From the NCBI GenBank assembly GCA_001466705.2, contig LATX02000230.1, positions 62,001 through 126,000 of the forward strand: a DNA stretch of 64,000 bases, read 5' to 3'. The position numbers were made by a program, and so were the translations under genes. This document shows positions 11,637 through 21,215 of the stretch, one piece after another; positions within the stretch are counted from its first letter, which is position 1; each line of letters begins with the position of its first letter. The notes under the pieces are model-generated. The model ran no database searches, was not told the origin of the DNA, and saw only the letters and a list, made by a program, of their open reading frames with translations. The stretch comes from Moniliophthora roreri. Taxonomy: Eukaryota > Basidiomycota > Agaricomycetes > Agaricales > Marasmiaceae.

Positions 11637-12160
11637 CCTTCTCACATTCCTAATCACCTAGGAAGTGCATTTGGTACTCGAAATCCTGTTGAAATTCAAT
11701 GGAATACATGCTCTTACGGCAGAGCTACCAATACTCCTACTGAATCTGTCTCAGTTTCTGCTCAAACATTTGAAAATCTTGCGGACAACACATTCTATTT
11801 TCTCACACATGTTGAACAGAAAGGGGGAGTTTGGCATTGACTAGATTCAATTCTTGCATGCGCCGCAAATTTTGATAATGTCCGAGAATGGACCTATAAA
11901 GACATTCTAACACATTCTGAGAATGAACAAATAGAATGGTTAAAGGCATGCAAAGAAGAGCTCTCTTCACTACGACAGCGACATGTTTTTGAAGAAGTTA
12001 CATTACCTTATGGTCAGAAAACCATCAAATCCAGATGGGTTTTTGATGTCAAGTCTAACAGTCACAAAAAGGCTAGACTTGTTGCGAAAGTGTTTTCACA
12101 AATCGAAGGAATAGATTATGATGAAGTCTTTTCTCCTGTAGTCTGGTATAACACCATTTG
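11637..12160 (+). pseudogene. Copia reverse transcriptase, 5' part
   Basis: After two further TGA interruptions the frame gives the standard copia RT entry: EWLKACKEELSSLRQRHVFE, then KTIKSRWVFDVKSNSHKKARLVAK and GIDYDEVFSPVV. It is cut after TI by the gypsy 5' LTR at 12161 and resumes at 19324. ATTTG (12156-12160) is the duplicated target. Confidence 0.88.
12156..12160. repeat. Target site duplication of the gypsy element (left)
   Basis: ATTTG precedes the gypsy 5' LTR and is repeated exactly at 19324-19328. Confidence 0.9.
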
Positions 12161-12589
12161 TGTTACGTTTTCTTTCCTTTCTTTCCTATGCTTCCTTTTT
12201 CTTGGACTTATACACCTTCCCAGTCCCCTTCTCCTTCTCTTCACATGCTTCCCCTTGTCATCGGACCAGTACGCCTCCCCGCTTCCCCCTTTTTGTCTAT
12301 CCTTTGTATTCTGTATTACTCATATCCCGACAAGCTTGGGATATCCTACATAAACACCAGACTTGTTGCTCTTACATAGATAGCACGTATTAGAGCAACT
12401 GTAACGTATTTAAGCGCTCAAGCTGAGACCCAGAGTCTTCAGCTTGATCTGGTTTATACATCTTGTGTCAACGCAACAACAGACAGACCTCTGAACGAAC
12501 TCAAACTTGACTAACTTAACCGCTTCAAAGCGAAGGACATACTTTGCAGAAGTAGTTGAGGTTGACGTTGCTGCACAAGTAACATAACA
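12161..12589 (+). repeat. Gypsy 5' LTR
   Basis: 429 bp, pyrimidine-rich in its first third, with termini TGTTA/TAACA. A TATTTAAG TATA-like box lies at 12407-12414. It is equal in length to the 3' LTR. Confidence 0.95.
12407..12414 (+). promoter_or_regulatory. Gypsy LTR TATA-like box
   Basis: TATTTAAG lies 32 nt upstream of TCAGCTTGATCT (12439-12450). That segment, or its TCAGCTTGACCT version in the 3' LTR, is exactly complementary to the PBS. This spacing places the predicted transcript start where a self-primer would need to be. Confidence 0.6.
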
Positions 12590-12591
12590 TA

Positions 12592-12603
12592 AGGTCAAGC
12601 TGA
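12592..12603 (+). promoter_or_regulatory. Gypsy self-complementary primer-binding site
   Basis: AGGTCAAGCTGA starts two bases after the 5' LTR. It is the exact reverse complement of TCAGCTTGACCT in the 3' LTR (19173-19184), with one C/T change in the 5' LTR copy. No standard tRNA 3'-end complement is evident. In the Tf1/sushi lineage the 5' end of the transcript folds back onto the PBS to prime minus-strand synthesis, and this arrangement matches. Confidence 0.65.
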
Positions 12604-12607
12604 TCGA

Positions 12608-14029
12608 TTGCCAACCTACCCAGGTCCAGGCATCACTAAGGACGACAAGACGCCACCACGGACAGAACGGGAGCTCGAACAAGACATTGCTGAAGCAGAG
12701 GCGCACCAGCGTGGGTTACTAACCCAATCCATATTGAATCCTGGTGGACGAGCGATCCCACTGTTAACCCAGGCATCCCGCAGGGAGTTATTGACCCTCT
12801 TGCACTCGCCATTGCCAACAAATCAGCCTCTAATTGAGACACCTGAAGAAAACCCAGAAACAAGGAGAACCTCGACCCCGTCATCCATTCCAATTGGATT
12901 GAAGACGAGCGAAGACGAAGAGAGATTCTCGCCAAACACATTGAGATTGCTAGAATTGGATACATTGAATATCTCTGTCAAATCGCTGGAGGAGTTAGAC
13001 CCATTTCAACAATTACTACAAGGGTTAAAGAACAGCCCCCAATCATCGAAAGTACAGTTGGAAACGATGGCGGAAGATAAGAAGCTGTCAGGAAGTAGAC
13101 CCAAAAGAGAGGAACCAAAGGTGGAAGAAGCCGTCATTGGTTCAGCAATGCCGGTACAAGTAGTATCAGCCATAAAGGAAGTGAAAGCCGCCTTGCCAAG
13201 AGCATTTACAGGAGCAAGGAAAGATGTGAAGAGATTCTTACAAGAAGTATTGATTTATGTTGCACTCAATCCGAAGGCGTTTCCCGACGATAGGTTGAAG
13301 AAGTTGTTCCTTCTCTCCTACATGACTGATGGACCGGGAGAGTTTTGGAAGAACAACAAAACCGACCTTTTACTCGTGTTTGACCCAGAAGCCGAGAAAG
13401 TTACATGGGCAGACTTTTTGGAAGACTTCAAGACTTCCTTCGAACCCCTCGACTCTGCCCTGAAAGCACAGCTGGAGCTCAAGGACCTGAGGATGAAGGA
13501 CAGAGCCGATGAATACACGTACCAGTTTACCTATTTAGCCAAACAAACAGGATACAATGATGCGGCCCAGATCGTGGCTTTCAAACGAGGGTTACCCAGG
13601 AGTCTGGCACTCAAAATCATGACGAGACCAGAAGGCGCCCCAACCACGATCAAAGATTGGATGAATGCCGCTATACTCTTTGATGAAAGCTACAAACAAG
13701 CCCAGGAGTATGGAAAGACATGGGACGAAGAACATGGAGGGAAGAAACCCCAGAGGAACTTTCGAAAGAAAGAAGAAGTCGCTATCAAACAGATCAGTGA
13801 AGTTGACCGAAAAGATTATATGGCAAAAGGGTTATGCTTCCGATGTGGACGGAATGGGCACCGAATTAAGGACTGCCCAGACCTGCCGAAGAAAGATGAG
13901 AAGAAGTGGGAAGAGCTGAAGAAGCTCTCAAAGGAAGAGAGGTTTGCAAAGATCAGGGTGTTGGTAAACGAACAGCCAGAAGAAGAGAAGGAATCACTCC
14001 TCGATCTAATGGAACAAGAGGGTTTTTAA
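12608..14029 (+). CDS. Gypsy Gag with CCHC zinc knuckle
   Basis: The frame is intact from about 12608 to TAA 14027-14029. The first in-frame ATG is at 13067 (MAEDKKLSGSRPKREE), but the coding-like frame upstream suggests that a longer product existed. The capsid-type module includes LPRAFTGARKDVKRFLQEV, MTDGPGEFWKNN and FLEDFKTSFEPLD. The nucleocapsid part has CFRCGRNGHRIKDC, an exact C-x2-C-x4-H-x4-C knuckle, followed by a charged helix. It is the only long gypsy frame without a stop. Release of pol would need a -1 shift or reinitiation, because pol lies in the next frame. Confidence 0.85.
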   Translation: MPTYPGPGITKDDKTPPRTERELEQDIAEAEAHQRGLLTQSILNPGGRAIPLLTQASRRELLTLLHSPLPTNQPLIETPEENPETRRTSTPSSIPIGLKTSEDEERFSPNTLRLLELDTLNISVKSLEELDPFQQLLQGLKNSPQSSKVQLETMAEDKKLSGSRPKREEPKVEEAVIGSAMPVQVVSAIKEVKAALPRAFTGARKDVKRFLQEVLIYVALNPKAFPDDRLKKLFLLSYMTDGPGEFWKNNKTDLLLVFDPEAEKVTWADFLEDFKTSFEPLDSALKAQLELKDLRMKDRADEYTYQFTYLAKQTGYNDAAQIVAFKRGLPRSLALKIMTRPEGAPTTIKDWMNAAILFDESYKQAQEYGKTWDEEHGGKKPQRNFRKKEEVAIKQISEVDRKDYMAKGLCFRCGRNGHRIKDCPDLPKKDEKKWEELKKLSKEERFAKIRVLVNEQPEEEKESLLDLMEQEGF

Positions 14030-14043
14030 AGCGGCGGAAGAGG

Positions 14044-17000
14044 ATGATGTCTCCACCGCTGATAACTATTTCACACTTTGTACTAGCTAAGATGGACCGA
14101 AATTCTATGCACATTCCTCCCCAGTACAAAGTGGGAATGAAAAACATCGAAACAAAGGCGTTAGTAGATTCAGGAGCCGGAGGGCGTTTCATAAGCACGA
14201 AACTAGCACGAACGTTAGGAAGGAAGTGGATCCACTTACCAGAAAAGATCAAGGTCTTTAACGTTGATGGGACGGCTAACAAAACAGCTTGGATTACACA
14301 CGTGGTGGAATTAGAATTCCAAATCGCTGGGAGGGACTTTTGAGAAAACTTCATGATATTAGGGATAGGGGACGAAGAAATGATTTTGGGACTCCCATGG
14401 TTACAACATCACAATCCAACGATTAACTGGGAAACGGGAGAAGTCCAATTTCCGTTATGATGGAAGATCCAGATCAAAAGGTTTAGGGGAGTTCTGGATA
14501 ACACTGAACCGGAGGTCCTCATCAGAGCAAAGATCACTGCTTCCCAGGAAATGGCTCATCAACAGCAAACGGTGAAAAAGGGTATTGACGAACTCATTCC
14601 CAGTTACTTATTGGGGTATCGAGATCGGCTCGAAAAGGGAAAGGCCGAACGATTCCCACCTGCCCGAACTTATGATCACACAATCGACCTCAAACCGGAT
14701 TTCGTCCCGAGGAACTGCAAGCTATATCCACTAAGCCCCACGGAACAAGTAGAGCAGGACAAATTCCTCGATGAAAATCTATGGAAAGGATACATTCGCA
14801 AATCTAAGTCACTGATGGCATCTCCTTTCTTCTTCGTAGCAAAAAAGGAGAAGGGAGCACTTAGGCCGACCCAGGATTATAGGGAGCTCAACAAAGGAAC
14901 AGTGAAAAATGCCTACCCGTTACCGTTAATTTCAGAACTCCTCGACAAACTTAAAGGAGCTACGGTGTTTACGAAACTCAATCTTCAAAATGGCTACAAT
15001 AACATCAGAATCAAGGACAGAGATCAATGGAAGGCTGCCTTCAAAACTAATAGAGGGCTCTTTGAACCAACGGTCATGTTCTTTGGGTTGAGCAATTCCC
15101 CAGCCACCTTCCAAGCTTTCATGAATGATATCCTTTCCGACTTCATTGACGAAGGATGGTGCGTAGTATACATGGACGACATCCTCCTCTTTTCTAAGGA
15201 TCAGGATGAGCATAAGGAACAGACAGAACGACTAATGCATTGTTTGAAGAAACACGACCTATTCCTTAAACCGGAGAAGTGCGAATTCGACATAACGGAA
15301 GTGATATTCTTGGGAATGGTTATACGGCCTGGCTATATTGCGATGGACCCCGTGAAGCTAGCCAGAATAGCTGAATGGGAACCCCTGTGAACGGTGAAAG
15401 GGGTTCACGCGTTCTTAGGATTTGGAAACTTCTACAGGAAGTTTATAGGGAAATACGCACAGTTAACAAGGCCCCTAAACGACCTGCTACAGAAGAACTG
15501 TAGATTTGATTGGACCAGAGAATGTCAGATAGCGTTCGACCTCCTCAAGGTGAAATTCCTCTCCGAACCAATACTCGTCATGCCAGATGTTGACAAGCCT
15601 TTTATTATCGAGGCCGACACCTCCAAATGGGCAACAGGTGCGGTTCTTAGACAAAAGGGAACAGATGGCGAATGGCATCCCTGTGGATATCTCTCAAAAT
15701 CCTTATCACCCACGGAACGAAATTACGAGATCTATGATTGCGAATTGTTAGCTATCTATCGAGCACTGATGGAATGGCGACACTACCTCATGGGAGGGAA
15801 ATTCAAGGTCGTAATCCTGTCGGATCATAAAAACCTAACATACTTCCGAACGGCACAGAAGCTGAATAGACGACAAGCGAGATGGAGTCTTTTCTTATCA
15901 GAATTCAACTTAGGACTGGTACATGTCCCCGGGAAATCAATCACTCAAGCCGACACTTTATCTCGACGAGGTAACGAGCAAGACGATGTAGATACCGACA
16001 ACGAAGATATTGTTGTACTACCAGAACGACTCTTTATCAAGGGTATAGATCTAGGGATGAAAGAAGCCATTGTTGAAAGGTTGGGCCCAGATGACTTTCA
16101 TAAGTCGGCCTTGGAGCAATTATTGCATCAGGGCGTGCCGCCAATCAAATCTGCTCTCTCAGACTGGAAAATTGAAGACGGACTACTTTTCTTCCAGGAT
16201 CAAGTCTACGTGCCGAACGACTCCGATCTCCGATGATGAGTGGTTCAAGCAATACACGAGACGCCAGGTGTAGGACATCCAGGACAATGGAACATGGTTG
16301 AACAAGTACAAAGGAACTTTTGGTGGCCTGGAATGTCGAAGTTCATCAGATCCTTCATAGATGGTTGCGTCATATGTCAACAATCGAAGATCAACACACA
16401 CCCCACAAGGACACCTGTACAGCCGCTTACAGCCACACCCAATTCCTTCCCCTTTCAGATTTGTACCATGGACTTAATTACCGATCTCCCGGAATGCGAT
16501 GGCATGGATTCTATTTTAGTAGTGGTGGACCACTCCGCTATGAAGGGGGTAATTTTTACCCCATGCGCCAAAACAGCGGACACCACGAAGATCGCGGAAC
16601 TTCTAGTTCAACATCTCTACAAGAGATTCGGACTACTGGACCGTATCATATCAGATCAAGACCCTAGATTCGCTGCAGAAGTGTTTCAGGAAATGGGAAG
16701 ACAGCTGTCCATCAAACATTCGATGAGCACGGTGTTTCATCCACAGATGGATGGAGAAACTGAACGAGTTAACCAAGAAATCGAAGTTTACCTCAGAGTG
16801 TTCTGTTCGAAAGAACAAACTCGATGGAAGGAATACCTCCCTCTAGCGGAATTCACACATAACAATCAAATCCATTCCATTCTCAAGAAGTCCCTGTTCT
16901 TCATAATGATGGGATACCACCCTCGCCCACTCCCGACCATATTTGAAAAGACAACAATTCCCTCAATAGAAGAACGACTTCAAGAGCTGAAGAGAATTCG

Positions 17001-17529
17001 GGAAGAAACCTCGAGTCTATTGGAACTTGCATGACAGCGCATGATACGAAGGGAAAAGCAGAAGTTAGACACGTTTAAAGAAGGCCAAAAAGTATGGTTG
17101 GAAGCGAAGAACTTAGCAACGGGATACCCATCGAAGAAGCTAGCCCCGAAACGAGAGGGACTGTTCAAAATTCTCAAGACCTTGGGACCAGTGACGTACA
17201 GGTTAGATCTACCACATCAGTGGAAGATTCACCCTGTTTTCCACGCAGCCCTTTTATCGCCGTTCAAAGAAACTGAGGCTCACGGACCGAGTTTCACAGA
17301 ACCACCCCCGGATCTTATCGAAAGATTCGAAGAATATGAAGTAGAAGCAATCGTGGGACACAGACCAAAGAAAAGGCCACAGGAGTTCTTGGTTTCGTAT
17401 ACCAGATACGTTTCATCACATCACCGATGGATCCGAATGGAAGGGATGGTGAACTGTCTAGATCTCCTCAAGGAATATATAAAGAGACATAAGTTGAAGC
17501 CGAAGGACCCCATCCCCACTCCAGATTAA
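14044..17529 (+). pseudogene. Gypsy Pol (protease, RT, RNase H, integrase, chromodomain)
   Basis: A single frame, with domains in order. Protease: KALVDSGAGGRFI with catalytic [20 protein letters not shown]. RNase H: IEADTSKWATGAVL, then YDCELLAIYRAL and LSDHKNLTYF. Integrase: HETPGVGHPG and CVICQQSK (HHCC), CTMDLITDLP, SDQDPRFAAE, and DGETERVNQEIE (DDE intact). A C-terminal chromodomain follows: YEVEAIVGHRPKKRPQEFLV. Six stops interrupt it at 14341, 14458, 15388, 16234, 16237 and 17032. All are TGA at positions where the family usually has Arg (CGA), and no frameshift is needed. Catalytic residues are otherwise preserved. Confidence 0.93.
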
Positions 17530-17531
17530 TC

Positions 17532-18854
17532 ATGTCCAATGCAACCTCCGCCGCCTCTTCCTCTTCTGCTTCTAGCAGCCAGTCAGCCCGAGTCCTGAGC
17601 CCTGTTCCTACTGTGTCGGGAGAAGGACGGTATGGAGAAAACATCACTTACCTGAACGGCCTCGAACCCAACCCCTACCAACTGCTTCACCTCTTTAATT
17701 CTGAGCAGTACGACGACCAGATCCGAGCAGCCGCTGATCAGCACAACTGATTGGAACCCTGCGTCAAAAGCCTCTTTTTCCTCAGGACCCAACGCAAGCT
17801 TTTCGAACGAATCATTAAAAGCTGCAGTCTCGAGATTGTGAACCAGGTGATGTACGCCTGTAACTATAAGTTGGGACTCGCAGGTCCCATTACAATCCCT
17901 GAGAAATATCAGTCTACCCTGATCCCCTCTCCTTCAGCCTCATCGACTGACTTGGATGAAGAACCAATGGGAACAGATACCCCCGTCCCAACATCAACAA
18001 CACTCAGAGTCTCATCTCCAGACTCACTTCCGAACTGATCCCCAGCGGCAGCCAGCTCCCCGCCGCTACCCATTCCTCCTCTGAACCCGACACCAGCCTC
18101 ATTTATCCTGATCCCACTCCCGATCCCGACATCAAGCCTAAGATCGAGTCTATCGACTCCGCCTCCCCATTACAGTCCAGAGCTCCAACCGCTGTCGACC
18201 CCCGAAATCTTCAGACACCTGAGGCCTCAGTTCCTCCAGAAAGTGGAGCATATCCCTGTGGTTGGAGGGGAGGTTGCTCCCAAGGAGTACGAGGCCGAGG
18301 CCGAGGACGACGAGCGGGAGAACCAAATTCCCGAAAACGACGACGCCCAACCGATGCTCAGATTGAGAAATCCAACTCCAGCCCCAACCCCAATGACACA
18401 GCTCGTCGACCGTGTCTCTGCCCTGTGTGCGGACTGGAGCGCCATTTCAGCCGACATTGCCCACAGTACATGTGTCGCAGATGCTTCACGACTCAGCCTG
18501 GACATACATCTAGCCACTGCCCTGACCAACGAAGGTCTCGCCGCATTGCGTGTAGAGAGACTGATTCGGGCACAGACTTTATGTCGGATGATCACGATTA
18601 TGATGATGAGCCTTACAACAATCTCGGAGGAGAATGTTGAAACGCTGAAACAGGAGTATGACAGGGATGCTCAACTCCTGTTCGTCGGGGCGGATCCACA
18701 GAAGGCTCAACTTCTTTCAGTTGAGGAACGACTTGCTATGGGATGGCAACCCCCCTCGGATTTTCCGCCGACGCCGAGGTTAGGAACGGTAGATGACATG
18801 CCGGACACGTCATACAACTACGACACGGAATTATACAGTGATGGAGAGTCATAG
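17532..18854 (+). pseudogene. Extra gypsy reading frame after pol, with two zinc knuckles
   Basis: Starting two bases after pol, ATG 17532 opens MSNATSAASSSSASSSQSAR in a new frame, with TGA stops at 17748 and 18036. From about 18030 to 18640 the coding-like frame shifts by one. It carries an RG-rich patch, a basic RKRRRP run and two knuckles: CPVCGLERHFSRHC (C-x2-C-x4-H-x4-C) and CRRCFTTQPGHTSSHC (C-x2-C-x6-H-x4-C). After 18640 the first frame again looks coding (NVETLKQEYDRDAQLL to YDTELYSDGES, stop 18852). The original ORF was probably one protein of about 440 residues, now broken by two indels and TGAs. The position is that of env in other elements, but I see no signal peptide or membrane segment. 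Nucleic-acid binding is inferred from the knuckles only. Confidence 0.7.
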
Positions 18855-18882
18855 ATGTTGGCAGTACGGAGTCTGCCCCTTG

Positions 18883-18894
18883 TTGAGGGGGTAG
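18883..18894 (+). promoter_or_regulatory. Gypsy polypurine tract
   Basis: GAGGGGGTAG directly precedes the 3' LTR at 18895. It is the expected plus-strand priming site. Confidence 0.7.
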
Positions 18895-19323
18895 TGTTAC
18901 GTTTTCTTTCCTTTCTTTCCTATGCTTCCTTTTCCTCAGACTTATACACCTTCCCAGTCCCCTTCTCCTTCTCTTCACATGCTTCTCCTTGTCATCGGAC
19001 CAGTATGCCTCCCTGCTTCCCCCTTTTTGTCTATCCTTTGTATTCTATATTACTCATATCCCGACAAGCTTGGGATATCCTACATAAACACTGGACTTGT
19101 CGCTCTTACGTAGATAGCACGTATTAGAGCAACTGTAACGTATTTAAGCGCTCAAGCTGAGACCCAGAGTCTTCAGCTTGACCTGGTTTATACATCTTGT
19201 GTCAACGCAACAACAGACGGACCTCTGAACGAACTCAAACTTGACTAACTTAACCACTTCAAAGCGAAGGACATACTTTGCAGAAGTAGTTGAGGTTGAC
19301 ATTGCTGCGCAAGTAACATAACA
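18895..19323 (+). repeat. Gypsy 3' LTR
   Basis: 429 bp and gapless against 12161-12589. It ends CATAACA and is followed by the ATTTG target duplication. It retains the TCAGCTTGACCT motif complementary to the PBS. Confidence 0.95.
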
Positions 19324-20558
19324 ATTTGACTACTACTCACCTTAGCAGCTATTGAAGATTGGGATATAGAAGCACTGGATGTGAAAACAGCCTTTCTATA
19401 TGGCGAATTAGAGAAAGAAATTTACATGGAACAACCCAAAGGCTTCATAAAGGACAAAACTAAAGTTTGGCGACTACACCATGCTCTTGGTGGAAAGCCT
19501 GCAAACAATCTATGAAGAAACTCAGTTTCACACGATGTTCTTCAGACTCTAGTGTTTATGTATTTACACAAGGAAAGGATATCATCCTAGTTATCATATA
19601 TGTTGACGATGCATTATTCATGGGCTCAAATTGCACCTTATTGCGAAAGAAGAAGAATGAACCCATGGCAATATGGGAATGCAGAGACTTAGGTGAACCA
19701 ACAGAATTTCTCTGTATGAGAATCACTAGAGATCAAAAAAGGAAAACTATTTCCATCGACCAATGTGATTACCTGGAGAAAATACTCTGACGATTTGGAA
19801 TGATTAACGCCAAAGAAGCATGGACACCACTCCCTACCGGGTACAAACCCAAAGACAACAGCTCAGGACCAGATCCAGAAATAAAAGCTAAATTTCAATC
19901 AGTGATCGGATCACTACTTTATTTGTGCCTTGGCACATGCCCAGACATTAGCTTTGCAGTAATCAAAATGTCACAGTTTTCTTCGAATCCATCTAAAGAA
20001 CATTTGGATCGAGCACTGTACATTATGAAATACTTGCTTGGAACTCACTGATACTCTATCGTTTATAGAGGAAATACCACCAAAGGGTTCATTGCATATT
20101 CAGATGAAGAATGGGCTCCAGATCTGACCAGGAAACAAAAATCACAAGCAGGATATATCATTCAGTTCACTGAAGGACCTGTTAGTTGGGTTTCTATGAA
20201 ACAGAAAACTTTAGCTTTATCTTCAACGGAAGCTGAATACATGGCAGCCTCTGACTGTGCTTGCAAAATTCAGTGTATCAAAAATCTTTTCTCTGAGATT
20301 GGCTATAATCTCGACCAATTCCCTTTACTCCTTGATAACCAAGGATCCATATTTCTCACTGACAACGATGTCACAATGCAATGTTCAAAACACATTGATG
20401 TGCATTATTATCACATATGGGAATGTACAGAACACTGAGAGATAGATGTCAGATATGTTCCTACAAAGGATCAGATAGCTGACATATTTACCAAAAACCT
20501 AGCCTATCCCACTTTCGAATATCTACGAGCAAAGTTAGGCATTACATTCAGTGCTTAA
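19324..20558 (+). pseudogene. Copia reverse transcriptase 3' part and RNase H
   Basis: The copia frame resumes after the gypsy insertion: TLAAIEDWDIEALDVKTAFLYGELEKE (RT palm, first Asp in DVKTAF), then a deletion plus frameshift near 19470 that removes much of the KQAPRAW-type segment. The catalytic YVDDALFMGS is intact near 19600. RNase H follows as SWVSMKQKTLALSSTEAEYMAAS, LLDNQGSIFL and KHIDVHYYHI, ending in DIFTKNL and a natural TAA at 20556-20558. Premature TGAs lie at 19788, 20049 and 20436. The first codon across the old junction (ATT TGA) is also a TGA where Arg is expected. Confidence 0.9.
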
Positions 20559-20595
20559 CAATATCATTCGATATACAGTCACAAATATAGGGGCA

Positions 20596-21215
20596 TGTTG
20601 AAACGATATGAAGTCATCACATGACTATCATGTGATCGTGAACACATATCCGCATCCGTAGATCTCAAGGTCAAGAGAGCAGTTCGACTCAGTTCAAGTC
20701 AACTAGAAGAACAATAAGAAAGCTATACTTAGCACAATAAGATAGCTATTCTTAGATCCTATTGTCCTAGACAATAGACCATCCAAGTGCGCAGCTTGCC
20801 TATTACAGAACTACCCATACTTGGTAGATTCAGGCAGTGGTCTCTACATCTTATTGTCCGAGTCATTCAGGACAATAAGATCTATAATTAGATACCTATT
20901 GTCCTCTATTCTTAGATATCCATTGTTTGATATATCTAGTAGGATTAGGCATACACAGTACCATACACTAGAATAGTATATAAGGACACCTGTATGAGGC
21001 TTAATCCTTAAGTCCTCTCCTTCCTGTACTCACTACAGTACTTAGAGAATCTACTCTCTTATCTGCACATTGTCATAAGCGACTAGCAAGTCATATAGGG
21101 TCAACACTCCGTATAACAATGTGAGTCAAAGACACATTACCACTGCACTGCTATGCTGCCAGCAATGACGAAAGAGCTCTGCTCGTTGTCCTCTTGTCCA
21201 CACATAACTTCGACA
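20596..21215 (+). repeat. Copia 3' LTR
   Basis: 620 bp and gapless against the 5' LTR. It begins TGTTGAAACG after a purine-rich AATATAGGGGCA, and ends CTTCGACA. The CACGTG core of the 5' LTR is CATGTG here. Confidence 0.92.

Larger units (their letters stand above)
12161..19323 (+). mobile_element. Ty3/gypsy chromovirus, nested in the copia RT
   Basis: The element spans 7163 bp with 429-bp LTRs at 12161-12589 and 18895-19323 (TGTTAC...CATAACA) and a perfect ATTTG target duplication. The order is gag, protease, RT, RNase H, integrase, chromodomain, then an extra reading frame. pol is a single frame broken only by six TGA codons. The two LTRs differ at about 16 positions by eye, all transitions. 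The chromodomain and the self-priming site place it with chromoviruses resembling the Tf1/sushi group. It is structurally complete but coding-dead. Confidence 0.95.
4972..21215 (+). mobile_element. Ty1/copia-type LTR retrotransposon, degenerate, host of a nested gypsy element
   Basis: The element has 620-bp LTRs at 4972-5591 and 20596-21215 (TGTTGA...TCAACA / TCGACA), which align without gaps. It reads gag, long Cys-rich region, protease, integrase, reverse transcriptase, RNase H. Integrase before RT defines the copia order. Flanking pentamers TCAGA and TCGGA differ by one transition and are the likely target duplication. RT is split by a gypsy element at 12161-19323; without it the element is about 9.1 kb. 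Almost all in-frame stops are TGA, there is a frameshift after gag, and an internal RT deletion near 19470. It is incapable of autonomous movement. Confidence 0.93.

Noticed and set aside
12090..12393. Open frames across the gypsy LTR start
   Set aside because: They are chance continuations of copia RT into LTR sequence and recur in the 3' LTR without function.
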